Below, piece by piece: positions 23,090 through 32,980 of a DNA stretch of 64,000 nt (its first letter is position 1; each line of letters starts with the position of its first letter). A program made the position numbers and the translations under genes. The notes beneath the pieces were generated by a model. It was not told where the DNA came from. It did not search any database and worked only from the letters and a program-made list of their open reading frames with translations. The DNA comes from Trichopria drosophilae (taxonomy: Eukaryota > Arthropoda > Insecta > Hymenoptera > Diapriidae): contig CM059584.1 in NCBI GenBank assembly GCA_030407085.1, positions 6,324,001 through 6,388,000 of the forward strand, read 5' to 3'.

Positions 23090-23693
23090 TATTAAAGTAG
23101 TCGTCCAGAGCTCCGCCCAAAGATATCTCCAAAAAGACCTGCTGAAGAGGTCTGAGTTATAACAATCTACAGGGCAATCATTTTGTCTATGCCAACCGGC
23201 TAATAGTGGATTCCTGAGTTGATTCTAAGTAACTTTTTCTTGTACCAAAATTGGATCTGAGGCTCAGAATTTAAGTGAAGAGCCATTGAAATTTAGAAAA
23301 AAAGTTACTTTTTTTGCAATAACTCGACTTCTTTTCAAGTTATTGCAATGAATGAGGGCTCATTTTTAAGATTTTTTAAGTCCTACAATTCATTCCTGTG
23401 AACATTTGACCTTCGGTGAATATTTCTGAAGTTATGGCCTCGAAAATGGTAAAAAAGGGCAATTTTTGCGGACATAAGATGTCTTATGTTTGAGGTCTTA
23501 AATCTAGTAAACGGATTTCGAGAGTTGAGATCTGTGTTTCATCCGAAGACGCTACGTGGTATTGAATCCAAACATCGACTCATAAGTCTTCTTAAAAATC
23601 ACTTTATTAGCTCTTTCTAATAAGTATTTAAGACATCTTATAATTTTTAAGACTTCTTAAAGAGCTATTCAAGATGTCTTTTTGCTGTTTAGG
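23090..23693. mobile_element. Member of the AGACCTCTT palindromic element family
   Basis: The left part (CAGCAGATATCTATTAAAGT, AGCTCCGCCCAAAGATATCT, GACCTGCTGAAGAGGTCT) matches the cassette at 25650 and its inverse at 27045-27110. The right part has TTTAAGACATCTTAT words and ends CTTTTTGCTGTTTAGG (23693), the family terminus. A middle segment (about 23190-23460) that lacks these words is probably a foreign insertion or family-specific core. Confidence 0.5.
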
Positions 23694-23920
23694 ATATGAC
23701 TGTATAAACGGTTAAAAGGAACAACGGTAAAAATTATATAAACTAATTATTAAAGTACAAAACTAGCATGTACAATGATCCGAAATTTATTTTTCATTTA
23801 TATTATTTATTTTGTATGTGAAAGCCCTCAAATGAGACCTTATTTTTTAGACCTCTTATTCGAGATGTCTTATAGAGCTCTTAAAGTGATCTTATGCGTC
23901 GGTTATATATATAGTAATAG

Positions 23921-24120
23921 CCCAAGCAGCAAAAATACACCTTGAAGAGCTCTTTAAGAACTCTTAAAAATTGTAAGATGCCTTAAATACATTCCAGAAA
24001 GAGCTCTTAAAGTCATCTTATACGTCGACTTTAAGAGCTCTTTCTGATAAGTATTTAAGGCATCTTACAATTTTTAAGAGTTCTTAAAGAGCTCTTCAAC
24101 ATGTATTTTTGCTACTTGGG
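23921..24120. mobile_element. Nearly perfect 200-bp hairpin MITE
   Basis: The left arm from CCCAAGCAGCAAAAATACAC pairs almost base for base with the right arm ending GTATTTTTGCTACTTGGG, with the axis near 24020. Arms are full of GAGCTCTTAAAG words. The flanks continue the symmetry: ATATATAGTAATAG before and CTATTACTATATAT after. Either the inverted repeat is longer (23907-24134) or the element landed at the centre of a palindromic target. The few mismatches suggest relative youth. There is no coding capacity. Confidence 0.75.
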
Positions 24121-24178
24121 CTATTACTATATATAAACCAATTCTTCACTTATTCACGGTCCATTAATTTAATCAAAT

Positions 24179-24195
24179 ATCTCTCTCTCTCTCTG
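24179..24195. repeat. (CT)n microsatellite
   Basis: An uninterrupted TCTCTCTCTCTCT run just downstream of the hairpin MITE. Confidence 0.8.
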
Positions 24196-24299
24196 CGCAA
24201 ATATGCCTTTTTTCTCTCTACAAAAATATAAACAACAGTCAATAATTAATTAAACAATAAATGCGTATGTTTCAATTGTTACGTATTTAACTGAAAAAA

Positions 24300-25340
24300 A
24301 AACGATCATACTAAATAGTTACTCAACACATACGCATGAAAAGATGAGCACTTCATCCACAAATAAAGATCTTTCAGCACCGAGTACCACCGAAGACGTG
24401 TCTCGGCGGCATCTTTCCCGTATAATTTATCCCCGGCAATTAATCCACGCACAAGTAACGGAATCTCAGAATGCAAAAGAGTGTTCCTACGTAATATCTG
24501 GATTCGAATATTGATATTAACCGTACAGTCATCGCCTAGAAATTGCAAGGAAGTTTCCACGATGCACATCCTTCATCATTATTCCTCACCTATATCCGGT
24601 TACGTATATATATACACGCAGACACCCCCGGTTCTGCATGGAGCTTGCGCCTCGGAGTGCATCTTCTGCATTTCTTTTTCTCAAGCACACTACTCATTTC
24701 TAAGCAAGGCTTCTATCCTGGTCGTCGGCATATTGAAAAGACGAGTTCACACGTCGTAGTCGACTCTCGTCCCGCGTTATGACCGAGTGCATATGTATAT
24801 ATATATATATATATACACGCACCATGAGGGCGGAAACACGTGGGCGGCCGACGGACTAGCTCACGAGTATAATGGTTACATCGCCAATGCGCGGCACTAA
24901 ACCATGATGTTTATGCACTTCATGCCGCAGATCGATAACAATGCACCCACATTCCTTCTGGACGATGCTTTCTGCCCTTTGCGCTAGCCGAGACGCACCG
25001 GGACGAAGGCACTTGTCCCGGGGTTCTAGTGCTTTTCTCGTTACTTCTCCTTTCCACGTTTTAACGCCTCTTTTTACTCCCTTTTCGGTACCCCCCACCC
25101 ACTTGGTGCCAATGCACCTTTATTCCCAGAGAGAGAAAGAGAGAGAGAGAGAGAGAATGGGAGAGACAGAGAGGAGTTGCATATTGCAACCTCCGTGCTT
25201 GGCGCCAGAGACTTTTTTCGCGCGTGGCTCTACGCGAAGCAGTAGTAGAGAAATTTATGTCCACGCGTTTTACTTGGAAATGGGATATTTATTGCCGAGA
25301 ATGCTGTTCTATAAACGGGATGAAGTAATGATTTATTGAT
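24300..25340. other. Largest GC-richer island, with (TA)n and (GA)n microsatellites
   Basis: G+C and CpG content are clearly above background. It contains a (TA)n run at 24797-24815 and a (GA)n run at 25124-25157. Overlapping frames exist on both strands (for example 24941-25339, 132 codons), but their protein text is a translation of the GA repeat (EKERERER) and low-complexity sequence, so none is called. GA repeats with CpG-rich surroundings are common in insect promoters and GAGA-factor-bound DNA, so regulatory function is plausible but unproven. Confidence 0.4.
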
Positions 25341-25555
25341 CATGGTGTCAATTTATTTATGATCACTAATAAGTTTAATGATGTAATTAATTCGTTTCAG
25401 ATCTAATTTACTCGATACTTAATAAACGCGCTTGTTTGTATGGAATTTCAATTATTTTCTCAAGTTTCTTCCTTTTTCACGATTTCTCTATGCACTTTCG
25501 TAGAAATTACATAATTAAATCCTACGAAACAAAGAAACTTGCAAAATAGTCCTAT

Positions 25556-27696
25556 CCCAAATAGCAAAAAGACACGTTGAAGAGCACTTTAAGAACTCTT
25601 TAAGAAGACTTAAACATTCTAAGATCCCATACAGCACATATTTCTTAAAGAGGTCATCCAGATCTCATTCCAAAGATATCTGGAAGAAGACTTCCTGAAG
25701 AGGTCTTAATTAGGATAATCTAAAAAATGACCTCTTGAATAAGTCTTACTTATGACATCTTAACCCATTAATACCTGAATGTCCAAAAACCGCACAGTAA
25801 CTTTGAGCTAAAATCTTTTAATGAAATCGCGGAAATTTCTATTTGTCTGGGGAAGAAACACATACCTCAACAACGGGAATCCCTTTACTAAAAGAGGGAT
25901 GTTCCAAAACGAGATAGATTTAAGACCTCAAAAATACCTCTTTGAGATTACGATTTTAAGAAGTCCTAAGTAAGACATCTTTAACAACTCGTTTTAAAGA
26001 TTATCATAATTAAGACCTCTTGAGGAAGTCTTTTTGAAGATACCTTTGGACTGAGCTCTGGACGACCTCTTTATGAGGTATGTGCTGTATGGGACGGGAT
26101 AGATTTAAGACTTCCAACATAAAACATAATCGAGATTACTATTTTAACCCATTAATGCCTGAATGTCCAAAAATCGTACAGTAACTATGAGCTAAAATCT
26201 TTTAAAGAAATCGCGGTCATTTCTATTTGGCATAAGTTGTAGACGTTTTGGGGTGTGCTCTACATGATGCGACCATTTAGAACAGTAAAAAATTTCATTT
26301 TGTATTGTTTTTTGATAAATTCATATAAAGAATAGCGATTTTTTCGTAGAAAATCACCATTTTGGAACAGAAAATATATGTTTATGATATTAAAAACGTG
26401 TCATTAGTGTATTGTACCAACAAACTATGGATGTAGATTTTTTCCAAATTTTTGTTCCAAAAATAGGAAGCTTTGGAACGCAAAAAATATCACTAGCGCG
26501 GGCATTATCAGAGTTGTACAGTTTTTTTTTTACTATTATAATACCCGATTATTCATAAATGTGTCTATTCCCGGTTTTGGAGGATGCTGATTATAATTCA
26601 TCTGTTAGAAATGAAAAATTAAAAATGGCAACATTTTTTGCATTCCAAGCTTCCATTGTTGGAAAAAAAATTTTGATAAAATCGACATCCATAGTTTGTT
26701 GGTACAAACACTAATGACATGTTTTAATGAATTTTAATATGATAAACAAATATTTTCTGTTAAAAAATGGTTATTTTCTACGAAAAAATCCTGTAAAAAA
26801 ACTATTTTTTATATAAATTTATCAAAAAAACCATACAAAATTTTTCTCTTTTCTAAATGGTCGCATTGTGTAAAGCACACCCGAAAACGTCTGGAACAAC
26901 TTATGCGAAATTTCCGCGATTTCATTAAAAGATTTTAGCTCAAAGTTACTGTACGATTTTTTGGACATTCAGGCATTAATGGGTTAAAATAGTAATCTCG
27001 ATGATGTTTTATGTTAAAAGTCTTAAATCTATCCCGTCCCATACAGCACATACCGCTTAAAGAGGTCGTCCAGAGCTCAGTCCAAAGGTATCTCCAAAAA
27101 GACTTCCTCAAGAGGTCTTAATTATGATAATCTTTAAAAGGAGCTCTTAAAGATATCTTACTTAGGACTTCTTAAAATCGTAATCTCGAAGAGGTATTAT
27201 GTTTGAGGTCTTAAATCTATCTCGGTTTGGACCATCTCTCTTTTAGTAAAGGGATTCCCATTTTGAGGTATGTGTTTCTTCCAGAGACACTAGGTGGCGA
27301 TGGAATTTAAAAATGAGCCAGTGTTATCACAATTTTGTATTATTATCACATGATCCGAATCTTTTGAATAGAGTCACCATCCAATATATCAATACACAAA
27401 CTGTAAAAACAAACTCAGGTAAAAAGTATATAACTTAATAATTAAGGTACAAAAATGAAAACTACAATTTTCAGAAATTTGCTTTTCATTTAATTATTTA
27501 TTTTATATGAAATATAATATCAAATAAGACCTCTGTTCTGAGTCTCATATTTGATAGGTACTATAGAGTTCTTAAAATCGACGCATAAATCTTCTTGAAG
27601 ATTACTTTAAGAGCTCTTTCTGATAACTATTTAAGATATCTTACAATTTTTAAGACTTCTTAAAGAGCTCATTACGATGCCTTTTTACTGTTTGGC
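25556..27696. mobile_element. 2.1-kb composite palindromic element
   Basis: The outer ends are CCCAAATAGCAAAAAGACAC and its inverse (CTTTTTACTGTTTGGC at 27681-27696). The inner arms run from about 25850 to 26144 and 26988 to 27290 and are nearly identical inverted copies, sharing GAAGAAACACATACCTC, GGGAATCCCTTTACTAAAAG and GACTGAGCTCTGGACGACCT. At the dyad centre sits the TTAA element 26149-26983. A truncated extra copy of that element's left end lies at 25763-25842. There is no coding content; all frames are broken. Confidence 0.7.
26149..26983. mobile_element. 835-bp TTAA-flanked piggyBac-like foldback
   Basis: TTAA flanks both sides (26145-26148 and 26984-26987). Ends are identical through CCCATTAATGCCTGAATGTC, and the inverted arms extend about 390 bp with shared words GAAATCGCGG, CATAAGTTGT, TGCGACCATTTAGAA and CCAACAAACTATGGATGT. 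The spacer is short (about 26520-26600). The end sequence differs from the CCCTTTG family, so it is a second piggyBac-like family. A fragment of it also lies at 25763-25842. Confidence 0.8.
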
Positions 27697-27699
27697 ATT

Positions 27700-28531
27700 T
27701 TTGAGTACTTTAAAATAGAGCATCAAACGAACAAATTTATTTTTAATGTAAAATAATACAAAACTTTCCATAAAATTTCATGATTTAATCTATATTATGA
27801 AAAAAATGTTTCATAGATTTGTTTAAGCTTGTGCAATTAGCTTCTTTGAAGTAACCGGGGATTTCCAATTAATTAAAAAAATTTTGGCATATTCCGTAGT
27901 AAATTGTAACAAATTTCTGTGTTCAGCAATATTTTACAGGAGTTAATAGTTTTCGCGAAAAATTATCCCAAACTATAAATATATCATTTTTTTTCTCTAA
28001 AACTATTAGCTTCTGGAAAAAATTGATAAAAATTAAAATTCCTTATAATTTATAACGAAATATACTAAAATTTTTTGAACATTTTTTGAAATTTTTAAGA
28101 AAAATTTAAGTACAACTATCATTAAAAAAATCTGAAAAAGTTCTTTAATTGTCGATGAACTACAATCTTTCGCTTTCTTACTATTTTTCGGAAAAACTCA
28201 TAGTTTTCAAGTTACAGGGCTTGGAAGTTTTTGAAATAAATTTGTATCGTGGGCCTAATTTTTACGACATTAAAATAAAGTGGCGTAAAAAATTGAGATA
28301 TTTTCTTAAAATGCAAGTATTTCATGCACCGTGCAATTGCACTGTCCACGGGTAAAAAAAAATTGATAAAAATAAATGGTTTCAAATTTGTTTGTCAATT
28401 TTTGTCAATATTGGTTTTTGAAACTCGTAAACATTAAGATATGAGGTTACATTGAAACTATCCGAAACTTCCATTACTAAAGTAATCTGGCAAATAAAGG
28501 AAAAACTCATGGGATCTTGGACGTTAATGGG
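27700..28531 (+). mobile_element. Probable right end of another TTAA-family element
   Basis: The sequence ends GGACGTTAATGGG (28519-28531) followed by TCAA, a decayed TTAA. The same end, GACGTTAATGGG plus TTAA, recurs at 59789 and, as GACGTTAATAGG, at 43904. The left end was not found. The internal text is AT-rich, and the frame at 28149-28355 is not recognisable. Confidence 0.35.
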
Positions 28532-28699
28532 TCAATATATACTGATAAGTTCGTTTTTTAAATCATATACGATGCTTGCAAATTTCTTATCCTATATTAA
28601 ATAATCATGTTTATAGGGAATTGAATATACACTCAATGAAAGATATCTATGCAAAAAATATTATGAACCGTATAAATATACCAATAGTAACATATTTAG

Positions 28700-29220
28700 A
28701 GACAGTATTTCATTTCAGGGCATCCACGGACGATTGCACTGATTTCATGGGCAACACAATAGTATCATGGTTGCCACAAGTCCCTTGCTGCAAAATCTAA
28801 ACTCGTATTCCCCGCAATGCGAGAACTATCCGCAAGGGTGCTAACAGTAAGAGATTCCAATTTACGCCTCTGAATAGTCCCCTTGCAATTCTTATACTCC
28901 TCCTCTCTCTACACCACACAATTCCCATTCGTTTTCACGAACCATCTCACTTCAAAGTTTGTTTGTAGTGGATATATCTGGGACGTACATTTGTACATCT
29001 GTTTGCTTGCTGGTAACCGCGATCTACCCCGTCCAATCACGGATCTACATTCATTCAATCTAAACACCCCACTGAATCCTTACCAGTGCGGCAAACGCTA
29101 CCTAACGCCTGCTCTTCGTGATACCGCAAACGAGTAAAGTAGCTTCATCATTGGTACCCTCATCTTCCGACTTCCGTTTCTAAATTGATTCTCTAAGAAA
29201 CAGAAGGGTGGGGACATTTT
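28700..29220. other. GC-richer island; possible untranslated exon 28719-28846
   Basis: TTTCATTTCAG precedes 28719, and a strong donor GTAAGAG begins at 28847. The 128 bases between are distinctly GC-richer, but all three plus-strand frames contain a stop, so if this is an exon it is untranslated or terminal. The island continues to about 29190 with no supported frame. It lies 1.3 kb upstream of the coding exon at 30109 on the same strand, so it might be a leader exon. Confidence 0.2.
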
Positions 29221-30108
29221 TTGGTAATTTAATCAAACTTACCACAAGAAGGTTAAGAATTTGAAGTCCACCAACAAAAAAATGCAAGGGAGCAACAATT
29301 TCATCGTATTAAGTTGAACCTTAAATAACAATAGCAATAAACCTTTCCGAATGAGCGACTTGTCAAATGATCGAATAAGAAACATGTGTGTAATGATATT
29401 TTTCGTAGTAGTATGCCGAAAATCCATACTTCCCACACTGTTTTTAACCCCTGTTTTCATTGGACCCCATCTTGGCCCCTGTTATTTATGGAATCTTATT
29501 ATTTTACAGAGGTCAACAAAAAAGTAGGGAAACTAAGGGTTAATAATGGGGGAAATTCTCGCATGACTTTCAGTTGTTTATATCGTAAACTATCTTGTTA
29601 CAACCTAAGATATGGTTGTCTTGACCATACTGTATTAATAATTATGTCCCTTCCATTCTATGGTTGCTGTGACCATATCTGTAAAAATGGTTTCCATATG
29701 CAAAGTTCTCTTTACAATAGCAATAGTCGACCAGTCAATATTTTAATTCACTATACTTCTTTGGTTGGTATGTCCAAACCTGTTTTATCCGTGTAAAACA
29801 GTAAATTTTGATATTACTATACTCATCTTTTCCTTGTTACTTTAGGAAAGGGACTGCATAGTTAGCATCGCAACGAAGGAAGAATGCTGTTCAGAACGAC
29901 GAACATTAGTTGCCAAATACATTTGTTGAATTTTGAAAATAATTATTTGTTTTATAAGGATTATAAAATAAGAGAAATTATATATTATATTATCAAACAG
30001 CAATTGTGTCTATTTGATCACTAAAGATAATGAATGCTACTTTAGTAACGAAATGAAGCAATTGATTTAATATTAATGTTAATGAATACGATGTTATTTT
30101 CTATGTAG
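29221..30108. other. AT-rich interval preceding the plus-strand exon
   Basis: A frame at 29386-29796 is fairly long (136 codons) but has random-looking composition and no domain, so it is not called. A loose repeat of TATGGTTG and CTTGACCATA words occurs at 29612-29675. The acceptor tract TTATTTTCTATGTAG (30094-30108) closes the interval. Confidence 0.35.
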
Positions 30109-30306
30109 ATCCGCGGAGATGCAGCAACATTGGTTCGTTGTTATTTGGGACCAATTTACGGTGAAAGTGTTCTTCATATTTTGACAAGGCAAGCACGTGA
30201 TATACTGGTATGTGCCTATCACGGGAATTTGGACACCTTTGTAAGATCGTACCTGTCACCAGCGGCGAAATTGCTGTACGAAGTGAAACGGAGCGCCACA
30301 AAAAAG
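30109..30306 (+). CDS. Isolated phase-0 internal exon of an unrecognised protein
   Basis: The exon is 198 bp, exactly 66 codons, bounded by a pyrimidine-rich acceptor ending TATGTAG and the donor AAG|GTTAGT; both boundaries fall between codons. It is open throughout, GC-richer than its flanks, and uses a balanced codon set. It begins IRGDAATLVRCYLGPIYGES, then HILTRQARDILVCAYHGNLD, and ends in a basic EVKRSATKK. It has an amphipathic, helical look with several Tyr, Cys and Arg, but I do not recognise the family. No neighbouring exon could be identified, so its gene must have long introns or extend beyond the window. Confidence is in coding status, not function. Confidence 0.55.
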
Positions 30307-30619
30307 GTTAGTCAAGTCGGCATTTTCTGAAAGTTAATATTTTGTGTAATTTAATACAAAGGGATTTCAAATTGAGTCGATACGAATTTAGTATACTCAT
30401 GAATATCGTTTTGATTTCATCTTCGTTTTCGAAAAAATCATGTTTGTGTACAAAATCCTACATTAAACAATGAATACAAAAATTTTCTGGAAGCGGATTT
30501 TGGATATGTTTTTCTCAACAATTTTTAGGATAGATACTAGAAAGAATTGGATTTGTTGCAATTTTTGTTGGTTTGGTCGTTGTGTCCCCTAACTTTACAC
30601 GACTACAATAATGCCAGTA

Positions 30620-30933
30620 CACTGAGAATTCATCAGTAGTAAATGTTATTACAATTGTAATACATATTACTATTTTAATACGAAAATGAAATATTCGTTC
30701 AAAAGTTGGAAAAATTCATATTGCATTTGGAAAATTTCCTACTTGAAGTAGTAAAATTTACCAGTTACGTGGCATATTTTGCCATGATTCCATTGAATTT
30801 TACTACTCCAAGTAGTAACTTTTCAAAATATAATACGAATTTTTCTCACTTTTGAACGAATATTTCATTTTCATACTAAATTGGAATATTTATTACAATT
30901 GTAATAACATTTACTACTGGTGAGTTCTCTGTG
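30620..30933. mobile_element. 314-bp TA-flanked palindromic MITE
   Basis: TA at 30618-30619 and 30934-30935 flanks ends CACTGAGAATTCATCAGTAG and, inverted, CACAGAGAACTCACCAGTAG. Arms continue through ATTACAATTGTAAT and TTCGTTCAAAAGT almost to the centre (about 30775). The TA duplication is typical of Tc1/mariner-like elements. No coding content. It lies 311 bases downstream of the exon ending at 30306. Confidence 0.75.
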
Positions 30934-31099
30934 TATGAGGGTAACTCAATCACCTGAGGGTGTATAATGAGGAACCCGTGATAAAAACAAAATTTGTTGC
31001 CACATAGAGGAGAAATTGCGAAGAAAAACTGTGGTTTTGAGGTACAAAATGTAATGTCGTTGAAACTTCATTAATATCCATATTCTCCTTCGTCTATTT

Positions 31100-31626
31100 T
31101 CGCACCCAGGATATCAAAAAAGTTATTTTGCGACCGGAACACGGAGCACAAATTCGCATTTTGTGGTTTTCTGTAACAAAAATAATTTATCGGCTCAGGA
31201 CGTGTGAAATGGTCATTTTTAAAAATGATGTTTTAGCAAAATCCCTATCTAATACATGTGTCGTGAAATGATCCTTTTTCGCCCCGAAAACGACGCGTAA
31301 AATGGCCATTTCACGCCTCCGTGGTCGAAATAGTTATTTTTGTATCAAGGGCGTAAAATAGAGTTTTACGCCTCGACAATAGAACCCGAGAGACGGTAAA
31401 GCCGGCTCGAGGTTCATGAGGGTGAAAATTCTACGCCTGAGATTCAAACATTGTTTTTTGATGCAGTAGGCGTAAAATATTTTACGCTTTGATTAGTCGG
31501 ACCTAAAATGCCAATTTCACGCCTCCGTGGGCGGAAAATTTATTTTATGCTGTAGGAGGCGTGAAATACGCGTTTTACGCCCGCAAATGAGGGCGTAAAA
31601 TGATCATTTTACGCCTACTGCATCAA
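31100..31626. repeat. Array of GGCGTAAAAT/ATTTTACGCC palindromic modules
   Basis: About six imperfect palindromes of the form GGCGTRAAAT-n-ATTTYACGCC are strung together between 31270 and 31626. One of 24 bp is perfect (31592-31615, centre TGATCA). The last 169 bases also form a larger hairpin, with TTGATGCAGTAGGCGTAAAA at 31458 and its inverse ending 31626. Upstream (31100-31260) are looser related words. This looks like a foldback transposon with internally amplified dyads; no coding content. Confidence 0.6.
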
Positions 31627-31629
31627 TAA

Positions 31630-32136
31630 ATAAATTCGAATTGTATTAATCTTATCAATCTCCTGTTATAAAAAGAAAAACTTATTATATTGCGTATTAT
31701 GTGTAGCACATTGCTGCGCAATGAATTGTTTTTTATGAATTTGAGTTTCAATGATTGTTGATCCTAAATTTTTCCAACGATCTTTACGGAACTCTTCTCT
31801 CTGGGTTGAATATACCGAGAAACTTTTTTGTCTTTTTTTGTAAAAAAAAAATTGCAAAAATAGTTTTAATTTAGAACCAGGGTTTTATAGTCTGGCTTTT
31901 GTACTTGTTACTATTGTGGTTAGTAAACATTTCTATGTTCGGTTGCAAATTTTATAAACTTATCCTTAAATTGAAAATATTTATGCAATTTTAGTAAAAA
32001 AAAAGTCGCCGAGAGTACTGCTAATAAACACAATTTACAAAACTAATTTTTAGTTTTATATAACTACAAATAAACTACAACAATCAGTTGCGAATAAAAC
32101 TGAAATTAACTAATGATACAAAATTCCTCAACAAAA
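31630..32136. other. AT-rich interval
   Basis: Nothing beyond A/T runs. The minus-strand frame 31666-31857 is lysine- and phenylalanine-rich as expected of translated AT-rich DNA. Confidence 0.35.
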
Positions 32137-32140
32137 AGTA

Positions 32141-32976
32141 GGGGAGGTCGGGGTATTTTTCCTGTTTGTAACGCTTGGAGTCTCCATCAACTAGCATCGA
32201 CTCGTCTTATCCTAATCTCATTTTCTATTAAGCACTTGGCTTATTTTGACGTATTGTTACCTTGCTATCATATAAAACAAAATGTTGATGTTTGTAAATT
32301 GTTTTTTCACTTAGTGTTTTGGTCAGTTTTACAACATTTTTCGAAGAACCAAGTCAGGTAATTATATTTATAATATTCTTGGAACTATAAGCTTTTGACG
32401 CATATAAGAGTTTTTGATGAAATTTGCATTGTGTTACTTATATGCCGACATTTTGTAAAAATGAGCGTTCGGGGTATTACTGGACACTTCTGCGATTTGG
32501 ACACTGATGCGGAGGAAAATACTGATTTCTGCATAATTTGCATGAAAAACATGCCCCAGAAAGAAAATCGCCGAAACATAGCCCATTATATCGTTTGTGA
32601 TCGAGGTGTTCACTTGAGTTGTGTCAGAGGAAACCGGAACACTTTCACGTGCCTTACTTTATTTTATTCATTATAATATAGATATTCTTTCGGTTTCATT
32701 AACAAATAAACGTTTTTCAGCAATAATTTCCATTTTTTTATCGATTTACAAGACTGTCCAATAATGCCCCGATATTTTTTAAAATCTCAAAAACCAGTTT
32801 TTTGCGCCAGCTGATACAGAGTGTACAATTTTAAACAATTAGATCAAATTGCTGGTACCAAATGAAAGGTTATTTATCGTACCATAAAATTAAGCTTTGA
32901 AATATTGAGAAAAAACAATTTTTTTTAGAGTTGCTGTACAAAATAAAAATGTGTCCAAGAATACCCCGACCTCTCC
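32141..32976 (+). mobile_element. Internally deleted pogo/Tigger-like transposon
   Basis: TA dinucleotides (32139-32140 and 32977-32978) flank ends GGGGAGGTCGGGGTATTTTT and, inverted, GGAGAGGTCGGGGTATTCTT. The 836-bp body keeps only the 3' part of a transposase frame (32461-32676) followed by AATAAA at 32703. TA targeting and a Cys-rich C-terminal tail are features of pogo/Tigger-type DDE transposons. The catalytic domain is gone. Confidence 0.75.
32461..32676 (+). pseudogene. Remnant C-terminus of a Tigger-like transposase (zinc-binding tail)
   Basis: Seventy-one codons survive. Cysteines and histidines are spaced like a PHD/zinc-ribbon tail: C24-x2-C27, C46, H51, C54 and C64 (FCIICMKN, VCDRGVHLSC, NTFTC). 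In insect pogo/Tigger and jerky-like transposases such a tail follows the DDE domain. The expected upstream DDE region and helix-turn-helix domain are absent between the 5' terminus and this fragment, so it cannot be active by itself. The ATG at 32461 is the first in this conserved part and need not have been an original start. Confidence 0.6.
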
Positions 32977-32980
32977 TACT

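Noticed and set aside
24941..25339. 132-codon frame in the large GC-richer island
   Set aside because: Includes a translated GA microsatellite and is overlapped by antisense frames; no protein family recognised.
28719..28846. Calling this as a coding exon
   Set aside because: Good acceptor and donor, but every plus-strand frame contains a stop and the minus strand is no better; kept only as a possible untranslated exon.
29386..29796. 136-codon plus-strand frame
   Set aside because: Residue composition is that of random AT-rich DNA, and no domain, signal peptide or repeat is seen.
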